DNA from: Lentisphaeria bacterium | Lineage (GTDB): Bacteria > Verrucomicrobiota > Lentisphaeria > Victivallales > Victivallaceae | Length of the DNA: 43,426 nucleotides | Assembly (NCBI GenBank): GCA_017508555.1 | Contig: JAFVYP010000181.1 | Coordinates: 1-43,426 of the forward strand | Reading direction: 5' to 3' | Part shown: positions 23,379 through 32,360 of the stretch, one piece after another | How the letters are laid out: every line of letters starts with the position of its first letter | Numbering within the stretch: the first letter of the stretch is position 1 | Program-made: the position numbers and the translations under genes | Notes under the pieces: model-generated | The model's input: only the letters and a program-made list of their open reading frames with translations | Told to the model about the DNA's origin: nothing | The model's database searches: none

Positions 23379-23407
23379 ACCATAGAGCATTAAATGCCTT
23401 TTTTCAA
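23379..23407 (-). promoter_or_regulatory. Promoter of the His/Pro-rich gene
   Basis: Minus strand TTGAAA (23407-23402) and TATGGT (23384-23379), spacer 17, lying just past the end of the symporter gene at 23416. Confidence 0.5.
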
Positions 23408-23415
23408 GGGAAAAA

Positions 23416-25512
23416 TCAATTTTCTGCGGGAGATTCTTCCTTTTTGTCAGCGACGGAACCGTTGTCAGCATCGTCCTGACGGACATTTTTGAGTGCCCGG
23501 AAAAGTCCGAACACGTCCTTGATGCCGCCGACGAGGAACCAGATCGTGCAGCTGATACCCAGGATCAGCGAGAAGAAGAGCTTGAAGTGCCACAGCTTCA
23601 TCCACTGTGAAACCGGCACCCCGGCAATGGCACGCTGGATGGAAAACCAGAGGAAGATGATAAACCACATCAAAGTCTGGGCGATGGTGGCAAAATAGAT
23701 CAGCTTGTCGCCGGTGGTGAACTCTTTGGTGATCCCCAGACGGCGGGCCAGCCAGCCCACATTGCCGCTGCTCTGATCCTGGTGTTCGTTATCCAGATCA
23801 TAGGCTCCCCGGTGGAGCAGTTTATCCATGTTGTAGTCTTTTCTGCCCAGAACATAATGTTCGTAAAGGGAGATCGTGATGTAGAGCGTCGCGCAGGTGG
23901 ACATACAGATGAAAGAGATCCACTGGCCGTTGATGGGGAATTTTTCCATATTGTTGAGGACCCATTCCCATTTGAAATGTTCCGCCAGCCAGGGAGCCAG
24001 GAAGGGTTTCCAGATCTGCTGAAGGATAATGCCCGAAAGGGCCATGACGGCACCGCTGATATACCTGACCCATGCCGCGAGGCGTCCGCCCCGTTTCCAG
24101 TAGAGACCGCCCACGAGACTTGCGCCGGCACCGCTGACGATGGCGCCGGTCAGCGCAAAGAACATGTAGATATAGTCCGTCTGGCGGAAGAAATAACTGA
24201 AACACCAGGCGAAAATACCGACGAAAATAACTGAAAAGCGCAAGGCCCAGATCTGCTGTTTGGGCGTGAAGGGTTTCTTTCTGAAGGGCATGATGACGTC
24301 CTGCACGAAGATACTGCCCCAGCTGTGCATGTAGGTATCATCGGTACTGAGCATGGCGGCGAACATCACTGCCACCAGAAGTCCCAGCAGTCCGGAGGGG
24401 ATGATGAGGGAAAGGGCCGTGGCCACACGGGCCTGTTTATACATCTGGGGATCGCTCTTGTACTGGTCCAGAACAGCGTTGATCTGCGTGGCGGTCTCGC
24501 CGAAATCGACGTGATTGAGCAGCACGATCACCGCCAGGGGGAAGAGCATGATCATCAGCCATTGAGCCTGACCGCGCCATCCTGCCAGCACGCCTGCCAT
24601 TTTGCGTTCGTGGGGATTCTTGGCGGCGGCGGCGTATCCCATGCTGCCCTGCCAGGCGCCCCGGCTGTAAAGGGTGGTGAAAAGACCGATCATGTAGTAC
24701 CAGAAGTTGAAATCGCCGATCCGGTTGGTGCTGAAGGGATCCACCTGGGATTTACCGGTGATGATGCAGAGCGACTCCTCGATCTGCTGCCAGGAGATCA
24801 AGCCGCCGGTAACATCCCAGTTTCCCAGACGGAAGATGAACAGAATAAAGACCAGAAAGGCCGCGTTGCAGAAGACGCCCTGGATAAAATCCGTCACCAT
24901 AATGGCGATCTGACCGCCGCAGATGGTGAAATAAACAGCGATACCGATGGCGAATGTCAGCAGAACAGCATAGGTATCCCAGTTGACGCCGAGAAAACAG
25001 AAGCTCTTGGGAAAGCGGCAGAAGTACATGAAGAAACGGACCGAGACTGCCGGGAAAATACCGTAATTGACGATTCCTGACAGCCAGGTGATGATTCCCG
25101 TCACCACACGGAATTTCCGGCTGTACCGCACTTCAAAAAACTGTGAAAGTGTAAAACACCGGGTCTCCCTGAAACGGTAGGTCACGTATCCCGTCAGCGA
25201 CAGGATCAGCGTGATGGGTGAGGTGAGCATGCTCCACCAGGTCGAGGTAAATCCCGCTTCGTAAAACATCTCAAACGTGGCTACCGAGCTGACCACAGCA
25301 AAGCCTGCCACGCCTTCGGCGATACTCAGCACATACCGTCCGGCACAGCGGCTGGCTGCCAGAAAGTCGGCCGCATTGCGCATGAAGCGGTTGCAGTAAA
25401 TGAGGATCGCTATCAAAGCAACGATCATGGTGATGATGATGCCCCAGTCAAGAGGCATCATGCCCTGATTGATTTTGACGGCCTGAGCCGCTGCAAATAA
25501 GGTTGTATCCAT
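23416..25512 (-). CDS. Sodium:solute symporter (SSS family)
   Basis: A 698-residue polytopic transporter with about 14 predicted helices. Helix 1 (WGIIITMIVALIAILIYC), the RNAADFLAASR segment, GVAGFAVVSSVATFEMFYEAG and the YVTYRFRETRCFTLSQFFEVRYSRKFR loop are typical of SSS proteins, which use the sodium gradient to import sugars, organic acids or amino acids. The C-terminal 150 residues add further helices and an acidic, Ser-rich cytoplasmic tail. It is the last gene of the lpxK-galK-trpS run, 34 bases after trpS. A sugar substrate is attractive because galK is in the operon, but no substrate residue can be assigned. Confidence 0.88.
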   Translation of the reverse strand: MDTTLFAAAQAVKINQGMMPLDWGIIITMIVALIAILIYCNRFMRNAADFLAASRCAGRYVLSIAEGVAGFAVVSSVATFEMFYEAGFTSTWWSMLTSPITLILSLTGYVTYRFRETRCFTLSQFFEVRYSRKFRVVTGIITWLSGIVNYGIFPAVSVRFFMYFCRFPKSFCFLGVNWDTYAVLLTFAIGIAVYFTICGGQIAIMVTDFIQGVFCNAAFLVFILFIFRLGNWDVTGGLISWQQIEESLCIITGKSQVDPFSTNRIGDFNFWYYMIGLFTTLYSRGAWQGSMGYAAAAKNPHERKMAGVLAGWRGQAQWLMIMLFPLAVIVLLNHVDFGETATQINAVLDQYKSDPQMYKQARVATALSLIIPSGLLGLLVAVMFAAMLSTDDTYMHSWGSIFVQDVIMPFRKKPFTPKQQIWALRFSVIFVGIFAWCFSYFFRQTDYIYMFFALTGAIVSGAGASLVGGLYWKRGGRLAAWVRYISGAVMALSGIILQQIWKPFLAPWLAEHFKWEWVLNNMEKFPINGQWISFICMSTCATLYITISLYEHYVLGRKDYNMDKLLHRGAYDLDNEHQDQSSGNVGWLARRLGITKEFTTGDKLIYFATIAQTLMWFIIFLWFSIQRAIAGVPVSQWMKLWHFKLFFSLILGISCTIWFLVGGIKDVFGLFRALKNVRQDDADNGSVADKKEESPAEN

Positions 25513-25546
25513 ATTTCCCCCCCTTATTCAAAATTTGGTTTTGAGA

Positions 25547-26506
25547 TCAGAGACCGACGGCTTCGCGGACTTTTTTCATCAGTTTCATGGCTTCCGCGCG
25601 GGCGATCTCGCCGTTTTTGCGGAGGATGCCTTCCACATAACCGGGGTCCGCTTCCAGCTCCGCCCGGCGTTTGCGCATATCTTCAAAGAAGCTCCACATC
25701 TTTTCAAAGAGAGCTTTTTTGGCGTGGCCGTAGCCGTAGTTGCCGCCCAGATAGTTTTGACGCATCTCTTCGATCTCTGCTTCTGAAGCGAAAAGTTTAT
25801 AGAGCGCAAAGACGTTGCAGCTGTCGGGATCTTTGGGTTCTTCCAGACCTTTGCAGTCGGTGACGATGTTCATAACGGTCTTTTTGATCTCCTTTTCCTT
25901 GCCGAAGATCGGAATGGTGTTGCCGTAGCTCTTTGACATTTTCTGCCCGTCGGTTCCGGGAACGACAGCAACTGTTTCGGGAATGAAACCTTCAGGAATG
26001 GTAAAGATCTCGCCGTACTGGTTGTTGAATTTGATCGCCAGATCGCGGGTGATCTCCAGATGCTGTTTCTGGTCTTTGCCCACGGGAACCAGATTGGAGC
26101 CGTAAAGCAGGATATCCGCCGCCATGAGGATCGGATAGGTGAAAAGACCGCAGTTGGGGGCAAAGCCCTTGGCGATCTTGTCCTTGTAGCTGTGGGCGCG
26201 TTCCATGAGTCCCACGGGGGAGACATTGGCCAGCATCCAGGCAAGTTCGCAGACTTCAGGCACAGCGGACTGACGGAAAAACACCGTCTTATCCAGATCG
26301 ATGCCGCAGGCGATGAAGTCGATGGCCAGATTCAGGATATTTTCACGCAGTTTCTGCGGATCGAGCGAGGTGGTCAGAGCGTGATAGTCTGCAATGAAAA
26401 GGAAACTCTCTCCCTTGTTCTGGAGTTCGCAGACCTGACGCATGGCGCCGAAGTAATTGCCCAGATGGGGCAGCCCCGAGGGCTGGATACCGGTAAGGAT
26501 TCTCAT
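25547..26506 (-). CDS. trpS: Tryptophanyl-tRNA synthetase
   Basis: TrpRS charges tRNA-Trp. The 319-residue class I synthetase has the HIGH-type motif PHLGNYFG at 13-20 in the TGIQPSG context, SFLFIADYHALTT, LVPVGKDQKQHLEITRDLA, and QKMSKSYGN (near 187-195). Length is normal for the bacterial enzyme. RBS AGGAAAAT precedes the ATG. It lies 18 bases after galK, so the gene is embedded in a mixed-function operon and no tryptophan-responsive leader (T-box or attenuator) was seen in front of it. Confidence 0.96.
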   Translation of the reverse strand: MRILTGIQPSGLPHLGNYFGAMRQVCELQNKGESFLFIADYHALTTSLDPQKLRENILNLAIDFIACGIDLDKTVFFRQSAVPEVCELAWMLANVSPVGLMERAHSYKDKIAKGFAPNCGLFTYPILMAADILLYGSNLVPVGKDQKQHLEITRDLAIKFNNQYGEIFTIPEGFIPETVAVVPGTDGQKMSKSYGNTIPIFGKEKEIKKTVMNIVTDCKGLEEPKDPDSCNVFALYKLFASEAEIEEMRQNYLGGNYGYGHAKKALFEKMWSFFEDMRKRRAELEADPGYVEGILRKNGEIARAEAMKLMKKVREAVGL

Positions 26507-26524
26507 AAAAAATATTTTCCTGTA

Positions 26525-27679
26525 TTAAAAGTGATAAAGTTCAGCTCCGCTGCCGATGGCGCAGATGATAGATTGTGCTTCAATGCCTGTCCGGGCCTTG
26601 TAGGCGGCCGTTGCGCGCTGTGCGTAAAGCTCCGCATCAGCGGTTTTGACCAGGTGGATGGTGATGCCGCCGAAGCCGCCGCCGGAAAGACGCGCGCCGA
26701 GGCATCCGGGGATGGAACGGGCCAGTTCCACCAGATAATCCAGTTCCGGGGTGCTGTTTTCAAAATTCTCCCTGCTGGACTGGTGGGAATCGAACCAGAG
26801 CTGTCCGAAGCCGGCCACATCCTGCTGTTCCAGCAGACGGATGCTTTCCATGACGCGGGCGCACTCGCCGACCACATGCAGCGCTCTGCGGTAAACCCGT
26901 TCATCCATTTGATCTCTGGCGCTTTCAAGCTGTTCCGGGGAAATATCCCGCAATGTTTTGGCACCGGGGATGAGTTTGCTCATGATCCGGGCGGCCTCTT
27001 CGCAGTCCTGACGGCGCACGTTGTATTCTGAATCCACGAGATTGTGTTTTTTCATGGAGTTGATGACGACGATGGAATATCCTTCCGGCAGAGCCGCTGT
27101 CCGCAGGACCTCCACGGAGCGGAAATCGCTCAGGATCATGGAGTCTTTTTTTCCGAAAATGGAGCTGAACTGATCGAGCAGTCCGGATTTGAGTCCCAGA
27201 TACTGATTTTCGACTCCCTGTCCGGCCCGGGCCAGATCGGCGGAAGAGAGGTTAAAGTTGAAAACCTTCATCAGAGCCAGTCCGGCGGAAACCTCCAGCG
27301 CGGCAGAGCTGGACATGCCTGCTGAGAGCGGCACACTGCTTTCGATGGCCGCATCAAAGCCCGTGCAGGACATTCCCCGCTGCATCAGCTGAAGGACCAT
27401 GCCTTTGACATATTTGCTGCCGTCTTTGGCCGGAGCCGCCTCTTTTTCCGCCAGATCAAAACTCATTGCTGCTCCGCTGCGGAAGTCGATCAGACGGCAC
27501 CGGGTCCCTTCAACGGGATAAAGGGCGAATTTTGTTGTCTGCTCCACGGCGCAGGAAAGCACAAATCCCTCGTTGTAATCGGTGTGGTTTCCCAGGATCT
27601 CCAGCCTGCCGGGAGCTTGAGAGGCTGCCGCAGGCTTTCTGCCGTAATGCTGTTCAAATTTTGCAATAAACTCTTTCAT
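26525..27679 (-). CDS. galK: Galactokinase
   Basis: GalK phosphorylates alpha-D-galactose at C1, the entry step of the Leloir pathway. This 384-residue GHMP kinase has the galactokinase signature PGRLEILGNHTDYNEGFVL, the ATP-binding motif VPLSAGMSSSAALEVS and the third motif ARLSGGGFGGITIHL. GNHTDYN differs slightly from the classic GEHTDYN, with Asn in place of the Glu, as also seen in some related sugar kinases, so another hexose substrate cannot be excluded. RBS AGGAG precedes the ATG. It lies between lpxK and trpS with short gaps; no galT or galE is in the window. Confidence 0.9.
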   Translation of the reverse strand: MKEFIAKFEQHYGRKPAAASQAPGRLEILGNHTDYNEGFVLSCAVEQTTKFALYPVEGTRCRLIDFRSGAAMSFDLAEKEAAPAKDGSKYVKGMVLQLMQRGMSCTGFDAAIESSVPLSAGMSSSAALEVSAGLALMKVFNFNLSSADLARAGQGVENQYLGLKSGLLDQFSSIFGKKDSMILSDFRSVEVLRTAALPEGYSIVVINSMKKHNLVDSEYNVRRQDCEEAARIMSKLIPGAKTLRDISPEQLESARDQMDERVYRRALHVVGECARVMESIRLLEQQDVAGFGQLWFDSHQSSRENFENSTPELDYLVELARSIPGCLGARLSGGGFGGITIHLVKTADAELYAQRATAAYKARTGIEAQSIICAIGSGAELYHF

Positions 27680-27709
27680 TGGTTTTCTCCTGAAAGTAAT
27701 ATAAAGATC

Positions 27710-28882
27710 TTACATGAAACATATACGCGATATGCACTGGTCAAAGTTTTCCTGACCGCTGAGGATGTCGATCTGGATCCTCAAATAGATGATGGGGACA
27801 TCGCAGCGGTCCATCCGGGGGATACGGACGGCATCTTTTTCCGTGGTGACAACATATTCAGCTCCGGCCGCTTTGGCCTGATTGATAAAGTCAATGATCT
27901 CCTGCTGGGTGTAGCGGTGATGATCAGCGTAGTGATCTTTGAGGACAAGGTCAGCCCCCAGCTGGACCAGAAATCCTTCAAAACTTTCCGGACGGGCGAT
28001 GGCCGACAGTGCCGCCACTTTCAGCCCCTTGAGTTTTTCAAGAGGCATTTCCTCTCCGCTGCCGAGTTTCACCAGATGCCGGGGTTTGTGGCAGCACTCA
28101 ATGATCTCCGCCCGGTGATTGTGACGGCGGAGAAAGTTTTTCAGATGCCGCAGCTTGTGGCTGCCGTCGGATTTGGTGAGAAAAATATAATCCGCCCGGC
28201 GGATATTTTTGATCGGTTCCCGCAGGATACCCCGGGGCAGGACATGACCGTTGCCGAAGGGGTCTGTGGAGTCCACCAGAACGATATTGATATGCGGTTT
28301 GAGCATGAGATACTGAAATCCGTCATCCAGAATGATGACATCTGTTTCAAAGTGGTCGATGGCATAAACGCCTGATTTCACCCGGTCTTTATCGACGAGG
28401 ACGGCGACATTTTTGAGATTGGAGGCCAGCATATAAGGTTCATCTCCGGCAAAATCGCTGTTGAGCAGCAGATTCTGTCCGTCAGAGACGACTTTGGGCG
28501 GCAGTTCGATCTTCTGAGCTGCAAACATCTGGCTGATCCGGAACCAGAGGGAGCGTTTTTTGCTCCGGTAGCCGCGGCTGAGGATACCGACTTTGCGCCC
28601 CTGGGCACTCAGGGTGCGGGCAATGACCTCCACCACCGGGGTCTTGCCGGTCCCGCCGCAGGTCAGGTTGCCGATGCTCACCACCAGACAGCCCAGGGCA
28701 TGATTGCGGATCACACGTTTATCATACATCCAGTTGCGGAACTGGATCCCCATCCGGTAAAAACGCGAAGCAAAAAAGAGCAGCGCGATCATTACCTGAT
28801 CGGGAAAAGATTTTTTTCCCCGGGCCATAAGGCCGAGGAAATATTGTTCCAAATCTTCAGCTTTCAACTTGAACGGATGCAT
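27710..28882 (-). CDS. lpxK: Tetraacyldisaccharide 4'-kinase
   Basis: LpxK adds the 4'-phosphate to the tetraacyl-disaccharide, making lipid IVA at the inner membrane. The 390-residue protein has a membrane-facing N-terminal helix, then [25 protein letters not shown] with the P-loop, [12 protein letters not shown], the DDGFQY motif and [18 protein letters not shown]. An insert around residues 120-145 ([18 protein letters not shown]) makes it longer than the usual 320-340 residues. RBS AGGTG precedes the ATG. First gene of the operon; together with lpxC it supports a full lipid A pathway. Confidence 0.94.
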   Translation of the reverse strand: MHPFKLKAEDLEQYFLGLMARGKKSFPDQVMIALLFFASRFYRMGIQFRNWMYDKRVIRNHALGCLVVSIGNLTCGGTGKTPVVEVIARTLSAQGRKVGILSRGYRSKKRSLWFRISQMFAAQKIELPPKVVSDGQNLLLNSDFAGDEPYMLASNLKNVAVLVDKDRVKSGVYAIDHFETDVIILDDGFQYLMLKPHINIVLVDSTDPFGNGHVLPRGILREPIKNIRRADYIFLTKSDGSHKLRHLKNFLRRHNHRAEIIECCHKPRHLVKLGSGEEMPLEKLKGLKVAALSAIARPESFEGFLVQLGADLVLKDHYADHHRYTQQEIIDFINQAKAAGAEYVVTTEKDAVRIPRMDRCDVPIIYLRIQIDILSGQENFDQCISRICFM

Positions 28883-28913
28883 GTTTCACCTGTTGTCACA
28901 TTGTCATTTATAT

Positions 28914-28942
28914 AAATTAACACCTCTTTGCCTTCTCTTCAA
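28914..28942 (-). promoter_or_regulatory. Promoter of the lpxK-galK-trpS-symporter operon
   Basis: Minus strand TTGAAG (28942-28937) and TAATTT (28919-28914), spacer 17, about 30 bases before the lpxK ATG. An alternative -10 in the TATATAAAT region nearby cannot be excluded. Confidence 0.45.
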
Positions 28943-28993
28943 GTTCACCCTTCCCCCTGATCCCGTTTTTGATGTCTGCAAAGCGGAAATCAC

Positions 28994-29021
28994 TTGAAAA
29001 TACAGAAAAAACTGCTATTGT
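28994..29021 (+). promoter_or_regulatory. Promoter of the exported protein at 29080
   Basis: TTGAAA (28994-28999) and TATTGT (29016-29021), spacer 16, with a TATATAAA stretch just downstream; RBS AAGGAG precedes the ATG at 29080. Confidence 0.45.
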
Positions 29022-29079
29022 ATATAAACCGTTATATGTATTGGCTTTTTGTTTGAAAAACATGATTTAAGGAGAAAAA

Positions 29080-29676
29080 ATGGTGAAAAATCTGATTCTG
29101 TTCCTTGCCGTTTGCCTTGTTCTTCCTCCGGTCGTCTGCGGCGCGCCCTCCTCTGTCTATGGAAAAGCCTTGCAGAAGGCAAAAAACGTGACCGCTCAGG
29201 CAGAGAAATCCCGGGCAGTGCCGGAGGAAAAGAAACAAGCTGCTCCGAAGTTTTCCATTTCCGCCAAACAGGCCGGTGAAATCGCTGCCGCCATCAAAAA
29301 AGCCAAGCTCAAAAGATATCCGGTTTCCGGCGCTCAGGGCGTGAAAGATCTTCTTGAACGCAAGATTTTGCCCCCGGAACTGCTGGGACTGCCCGCTGGA
29401 AAAAACGCCTTTCTTGAAAAAGAGCTGCCCATCGCCTGGTTCGGAACTGAGGCCAACAAGGCGCAGAAACAGCTTTTTCCTCTGTTTATCGTCAAACCCG
29501 GCTGCGGAGAGGTTTCTGCCGGTTTCACCAACGGCACTGTGACCACGCTCAAAAAAGCGCCCCGCAGCGTTACGGGGACGATCTCCGTTTTGAGAAGTTC
29601 TGCCAAAAACAAAAAGAGCGCTTTGTGGAACAGCTATCTCAAACGCGCCCGCAAGATCGACCGTTCCTCCAAGTAA
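29080..29676 (+). CDS. Exported hypothetical protein, basic
   Basis: A 198-residue protein with a signal peptide (MVKNLILFLAVCLVLPPVVCG), a Lys/Ala-rich helical spacer (residues 25-75: KALQKAKNVTAQAEKSR, EEKKQAAPKF), and a C-terminal domain with ISAKQAGEIAAAIKKAKLKRYP, GAQGVKDLLERKILPPELLG and KNAFLEKELPIAWFG. The GAQGVKDLLERKILPPELL block is reminiscent of domains found in PVC exported proteins, but I cannot name a family. It has its own promoter and a good RBS, and the antiporter gene begins 15 bases after its stop, so they are likely cotranscribed. Confidence 0.65.
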   Translation: MVKNLILFLAVCLVLPPVVCGAPSSVYGKALQKAKNVTAQAEKSRAVPEEKKQAAPKFSISAKQAGEIAAAIKKAKLKRYPVSGAQGVKDLLERKILPPELLGLPAGKNAFLEKELPIAWFGTEANKAQKQLFPLFIVKPGCGEVSAGFTNGTVTTLKKAPRSVTGTISVLRSSAKNKKSALWNSYLKRARKIDRSSK

Positions 29677-29691
29677 GTCTTTTCAGTTGAC

Positions 29692-31155
29692 ATGTCCGAT
29701 ATCAGTATTGTTTTTGCCGCCGTGGGAGCCTTGCTTCTGATCGGCGCTTTTTCCAATAAACTTTCCAGCCGTTTCAATGTGCCCATCCTGCTGATCTTCC
29801 TTGCTGTCGGCATGTTTCTCGGCAGGGCACACGCGCCGGGTGATCTGGAGTTCGGACGCATCAGCATCGCCGGAACGGTTGCCATGTGTTTCATCCTCTT
29901 TTCCGGCGGTCTGGACACCCGTTTTTCCACCATTAAACGGGTCCTGCTGCCCGGAGGCGCGCTGGCGACCGCTGGCGTGGTGCTGACTTCGCTCATCTTC
30001 GCCTTCTGCATCTGGCTGATCCTGCCCGGAAAGATCACGTTTCCGGACTGTCTCCTGCTGGGAGCCATGATCTCCTCCACCGATGCAGCGGCGGTCTTTG
30101 CCCTGCTTTCCGGCAGAAGCGTCAGCCTCAAAGGACGTCTCAAACCCCTCCTGGAACTGGAAAGCGGCAGCAATGACCCCATGGCCTACTTTCTCACCCT
30201 TCTGATGATCGACGTGGTTCTGGGCAAGGAGACGCTTTCCGTCAGCACCATCCTTGTTCTTGTTTACCGGATGGGGACTGGCGTGCTGCTGGGCATCCTG
30301 GCCGGTATGTTCGCCCGCATCCTCTTCCGCACAAAACTGGATTACGAAGGACTCTATTTCGTGTTTGCTTTTGCCGTTGTTCTTCTGGCCTACGGACTGG
30401 CTGAAGGCATCGGCGGCAACGGCATGATGGCCTGTTATGTCTGCGGGATCACCATGAGTCATCTGGGCTTCAATTACAGCAAAGGGATCACCCGTTTCTG
30501 CGACGGCATCTCCTGGCTGATGCAGGTGATTTTGTTCACCACGCTGGGGGTTTTTGTGGATGTGGCCCGACTGCCGCAGATCGCCGTTTGGGGACTGCTG
30601 CTGGCTGCGGTTCTGCTTTTTATCGCCCGTCCCGCAGCTGTATTTCTCACGCTGCCGGGAAAAACTTTTTCATGGCGGGAAAAGTTCTTTATCTCCTGGG
30701 TCGGACTCCGGGGAGCGGCTCCCATCGTCCTGGCAACATTTCCTCTGGCCTGCGGCGTATCCAATGCCAGAATGTATTTCAATATGATCTTTTTCATGGT
30801 CCTTGTTTCCATGGTCGTCCAGGGAACGACCATCATGCCGCTTGCCAAACTGCTGAAACTGGATCTCCCCTGCGATGACAAAGAGCGCCTGCCGCTGGAA
30901 TTGGAAACGACGCCGGCAAGTTCCGGCCATGAAATGAAAGAGTTCACCGTTCCCGCTGACGCATCTTATGCAGGAAAGACCATCGCCCAGCTGGCTCTTC
31001 CCTCCGGCGTCCTCATCACGCTGGTCCGGCGGGGCAAAAAGTTGATCCAGCCCAACGGCTCTACGGAAATCGCTGCCGGAGACGGTCTCCTTATTATGGG
31101 ACACGCGGATAAACTCAAACTTCTGGAAGAGGAGTTTTTCTCCCCCGGCCGCTGA
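29692..31155 (+). CDS. Cation/proton antiporter, CPA1 NhaP2-like, with RCK-C domain
   Basis: A 487-residue inner-membrane protein. About 12 helices occupy residues 1-385, including ILLIFLAVGMFLGR, FILFSGGLDTRF, AMISSTDAAAVFALL (the conserved Asp pair region is STDAAA) and ELESGSNDPMAYFLT, whose NDP motif is typical of CPA1 antiporters. Residues of about 415-485 form a TrkA-C/RCK-C domain (TIAQLALPSGVLITLVRRG, IAAGDGLLIMG) as in the K+/H+ antiporter NhaP2/CvrA. It probably exports K+ or Na+ in exchange for protons. No clear RBS precedes the ATG, 15 bases after the previous stop, which suggests coupled translation. Confidence 0.9.
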   Translation: MSDISIVFAAVGALLLIGAFSNKLSSRFNVPILLIFLAVGMFLGRAHAPGDLEFGRISIAGTVAMCFILFSGGLDTRFSTIKRVLLPGGALATAGVVLTSLIFAFCIWLILPGKITFPDCLLLGAMISSTDAAAVFALLSGRSVSLKGRLKPLLELESGSNDPMAYFLTLLMIDVVLGKETLSVSTILVLVYRMGTGVLLGILAGMFARILFRTKLDYEGLYFVFAFAVVLLAYGLAEGIGGNGMMACYVCGITMSHLGFNYSKGITRFCDGISWLMQVILFTTLGVFVDVARLPQIAVWGLLLAAVLLFIARPAAVFLTLPGKTFSWREKFFISWVGLRGAAPIVLATFPLACGVSNARMYFNMIFFMVLVSMVVQGTTIMPLAKLLKLDLPCDDKERLPLELETTPASSGHEMKEFTVPADASYAGKTIAQLALPSGVLITLVRRGKKLIQPNGSTEIAAGDGLLIMGHADKLKLLEEEFFSPGR

Positions 31156-31181
31156 AAACTGCGGCTGTATCCTCCCGCCCG

Positions 31182-32063
31182 TCAGCTGGATTTGAAAAAG
31201 ACTGTCAGTTCCGGCAGACGCCGGAGCGCCTGATTGCGGCCGATGTCATAGGCCGCCTGTAAGAGTTCCGGATCGTGGCAGAGCCGTCCCAGCGGCAGCG
31301 GATTTTCCGGACGGAAAACAAAGATCTCATTCTTTTTTTCCAGCTCATCCACCAGACGCAGGGCCGCGTTGTAGCGTTCGTGGCGCCTTTCAAGGCTTTG
31401 GACAAGCTGAGGATATTTTCTCAATGCCCACGCAAAGAAAGCCATCCCTTTCTGTTTCCTTTTGACATATCCCCGGGGCTGGGTCAGAATGACGACGTTT
31501 TTGCCGCACCCCTGAGAACGGAGGAACGCAAGAGGAATGGAATCTGCCAGAGCGCCGTCAAGATATTCTCCGCCCCCAACGGCAACAGTCCGGGAGACAA
31601 ATGGCATGGAGGCCGATGCCCGCATCCATTTGAAACAATCCTCATCCGCCTGATTGCAGAGCTGATAGCGGGCCTTCCCTGTATGGACATCAGTACAGAC
31701 GATCCAGAAATCCGCCGGATTACTCTCAAAGGCCCTGCGGTCAAATGGATCGAGGTGATCCGGCAGTTCCCGGTAACAGAAATCTGCACCGAAAAGATCG
31801 CCTGTTTTCAGCAATGAACTCCAGCTGCAGAAACGTTTGTCCCGGCAGAAGCGTTTGTTATAGCGCAGGACGCGCCCGATCTGACCGGACTTGTAATTGC
31901 ATCCGAAGGCCGCTCCCGCTGATACACCGGCAATGGCGTCAAAACGGAAATCATGTGCCATCAAGACATCCATGACGCCTGCCGAAAAAAGACCGCGCAT
32001 GGCTCCGCCCTCAAGAACAAGTCCTTTGCGGGTGGAAAATTTTTTTTCACTGGGAGCATCCAT
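31182..32063 (-). CDS. Patatin-like phospholipase
   Basis: A 293-residue cytoplasmic protein of the bacterial patatin / YjjU group. The oxyanion motif LVLEGGAMRGLFSAGV and the nucleophile elbow GVSAGAAFG contain the catalytic Ser; the dyad Asp lies in GGEYLDGALADSIP. Family members are lipid acyl hydrolases. There is no signal peptide. I place the start at 32063 (MDAPSEKKFSTRKG), because GAGGAG lies 9 bases before this ATG, whereas the upstream ATG (32087) and TTG (32096) have no RBS. Convergent with the antiporter; a small inverted repeat GCCGC/GCGGC lies between the two stops without a T-run. Confidence 0.9.
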   Translation of the reverse strand: MDAPSEKKFSTRKGLVLEGGAMRGLFSAGVMDVLMAHDFRFDAIAGVSAGAAFGCNYKSGQIGRVLRYNKRFCRDKRFCSWSSLLKTGDLFGADFCYRELPDHLDPFDRRAFESNPADFWIVCTDVHTGKARYQLCNQADEDCFKWMRASASMPFVSRTVAVGGGEYLDGALADSIPLAFLRSQGCGKNVVILTQPRGYVKRKQKGMAFFAWALRKYPQLVQSLERRHERYNAALRLVDELEKKNEIFVFRPENPLPLGRLCHDPELLQAAYDIGRNQALRRLPELTVFFKSS

Positions 32064-32197
32064 CTGCCCACTCTCCTCTTTTGACATATTTCTCAATTAC
32101 TATAACACCGCCGGCACAAAATTCAAGGCTTGGTGCAGAACAGGACGATCCAAAACTTGAACGGTATCCGATGATTGCAGATAAAACAGCATTTTAT

Positions 32198-32226
32198 TTG
32201 ACAAATCAGAGTTTAACGGATATATT
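32198..32226 (+). promoter_or_regulatory. Near-consensus promoter upstream of a repeat-containing leader
   Basis: TTGACA (32198-32203) and TATATT (32221-32226), spacer 17, one of the best promoter matches in the window. Transcription would start near 32233 and run about 128 bases through repeat copy 2 before the ATG at 32361. Confidence 0.6.
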
Positions 32227-32245
32227 CCTACATGTTTTTACAGAC

Positions 32246-32350
32246 TGTGTTTCCCGTACGGGCAGATAAATAACCAAAAATCAAAAAAATACGCCGCTTT
32301 TCCTGAAAAGGGTTTCCTCCTCCCATGTCGGGGAACAGAGCGTCAAAACA
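32246..32350. repeat. Dispersed hairpin repeat, copy 2 (in a 5' leader)
   Basis: A reverse-oriented module (TTCCCGTACGGGCAGATAAA, then AAAATACGCCGCTTTTC) is followed head-to-head by a forward module (CCTCCCATGTCGGGGAACAG). The element ends directly at the AGGAG RBS of the downstream gene. The remaining intergenic DNA (32097-32245) holds only the promoter. Confidence 0.75.
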
Positions 32351-32360
32351 GGAGTACATG

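Noticed and set aside
26783-26801. tRNA T-arm-like string GGTTCGATTCCCACC on the minus strand
   Set aside because: It lies inside galK and encodes WFDSH in frame; no acceptor stem or anticodon arm surrounds it.
31148-31165. Inverted repeat GCCGC/GCGGC as a terminator between antiporter and patatin genes
   Set aside because: Only 5 base pairs and no T-run on either strand.
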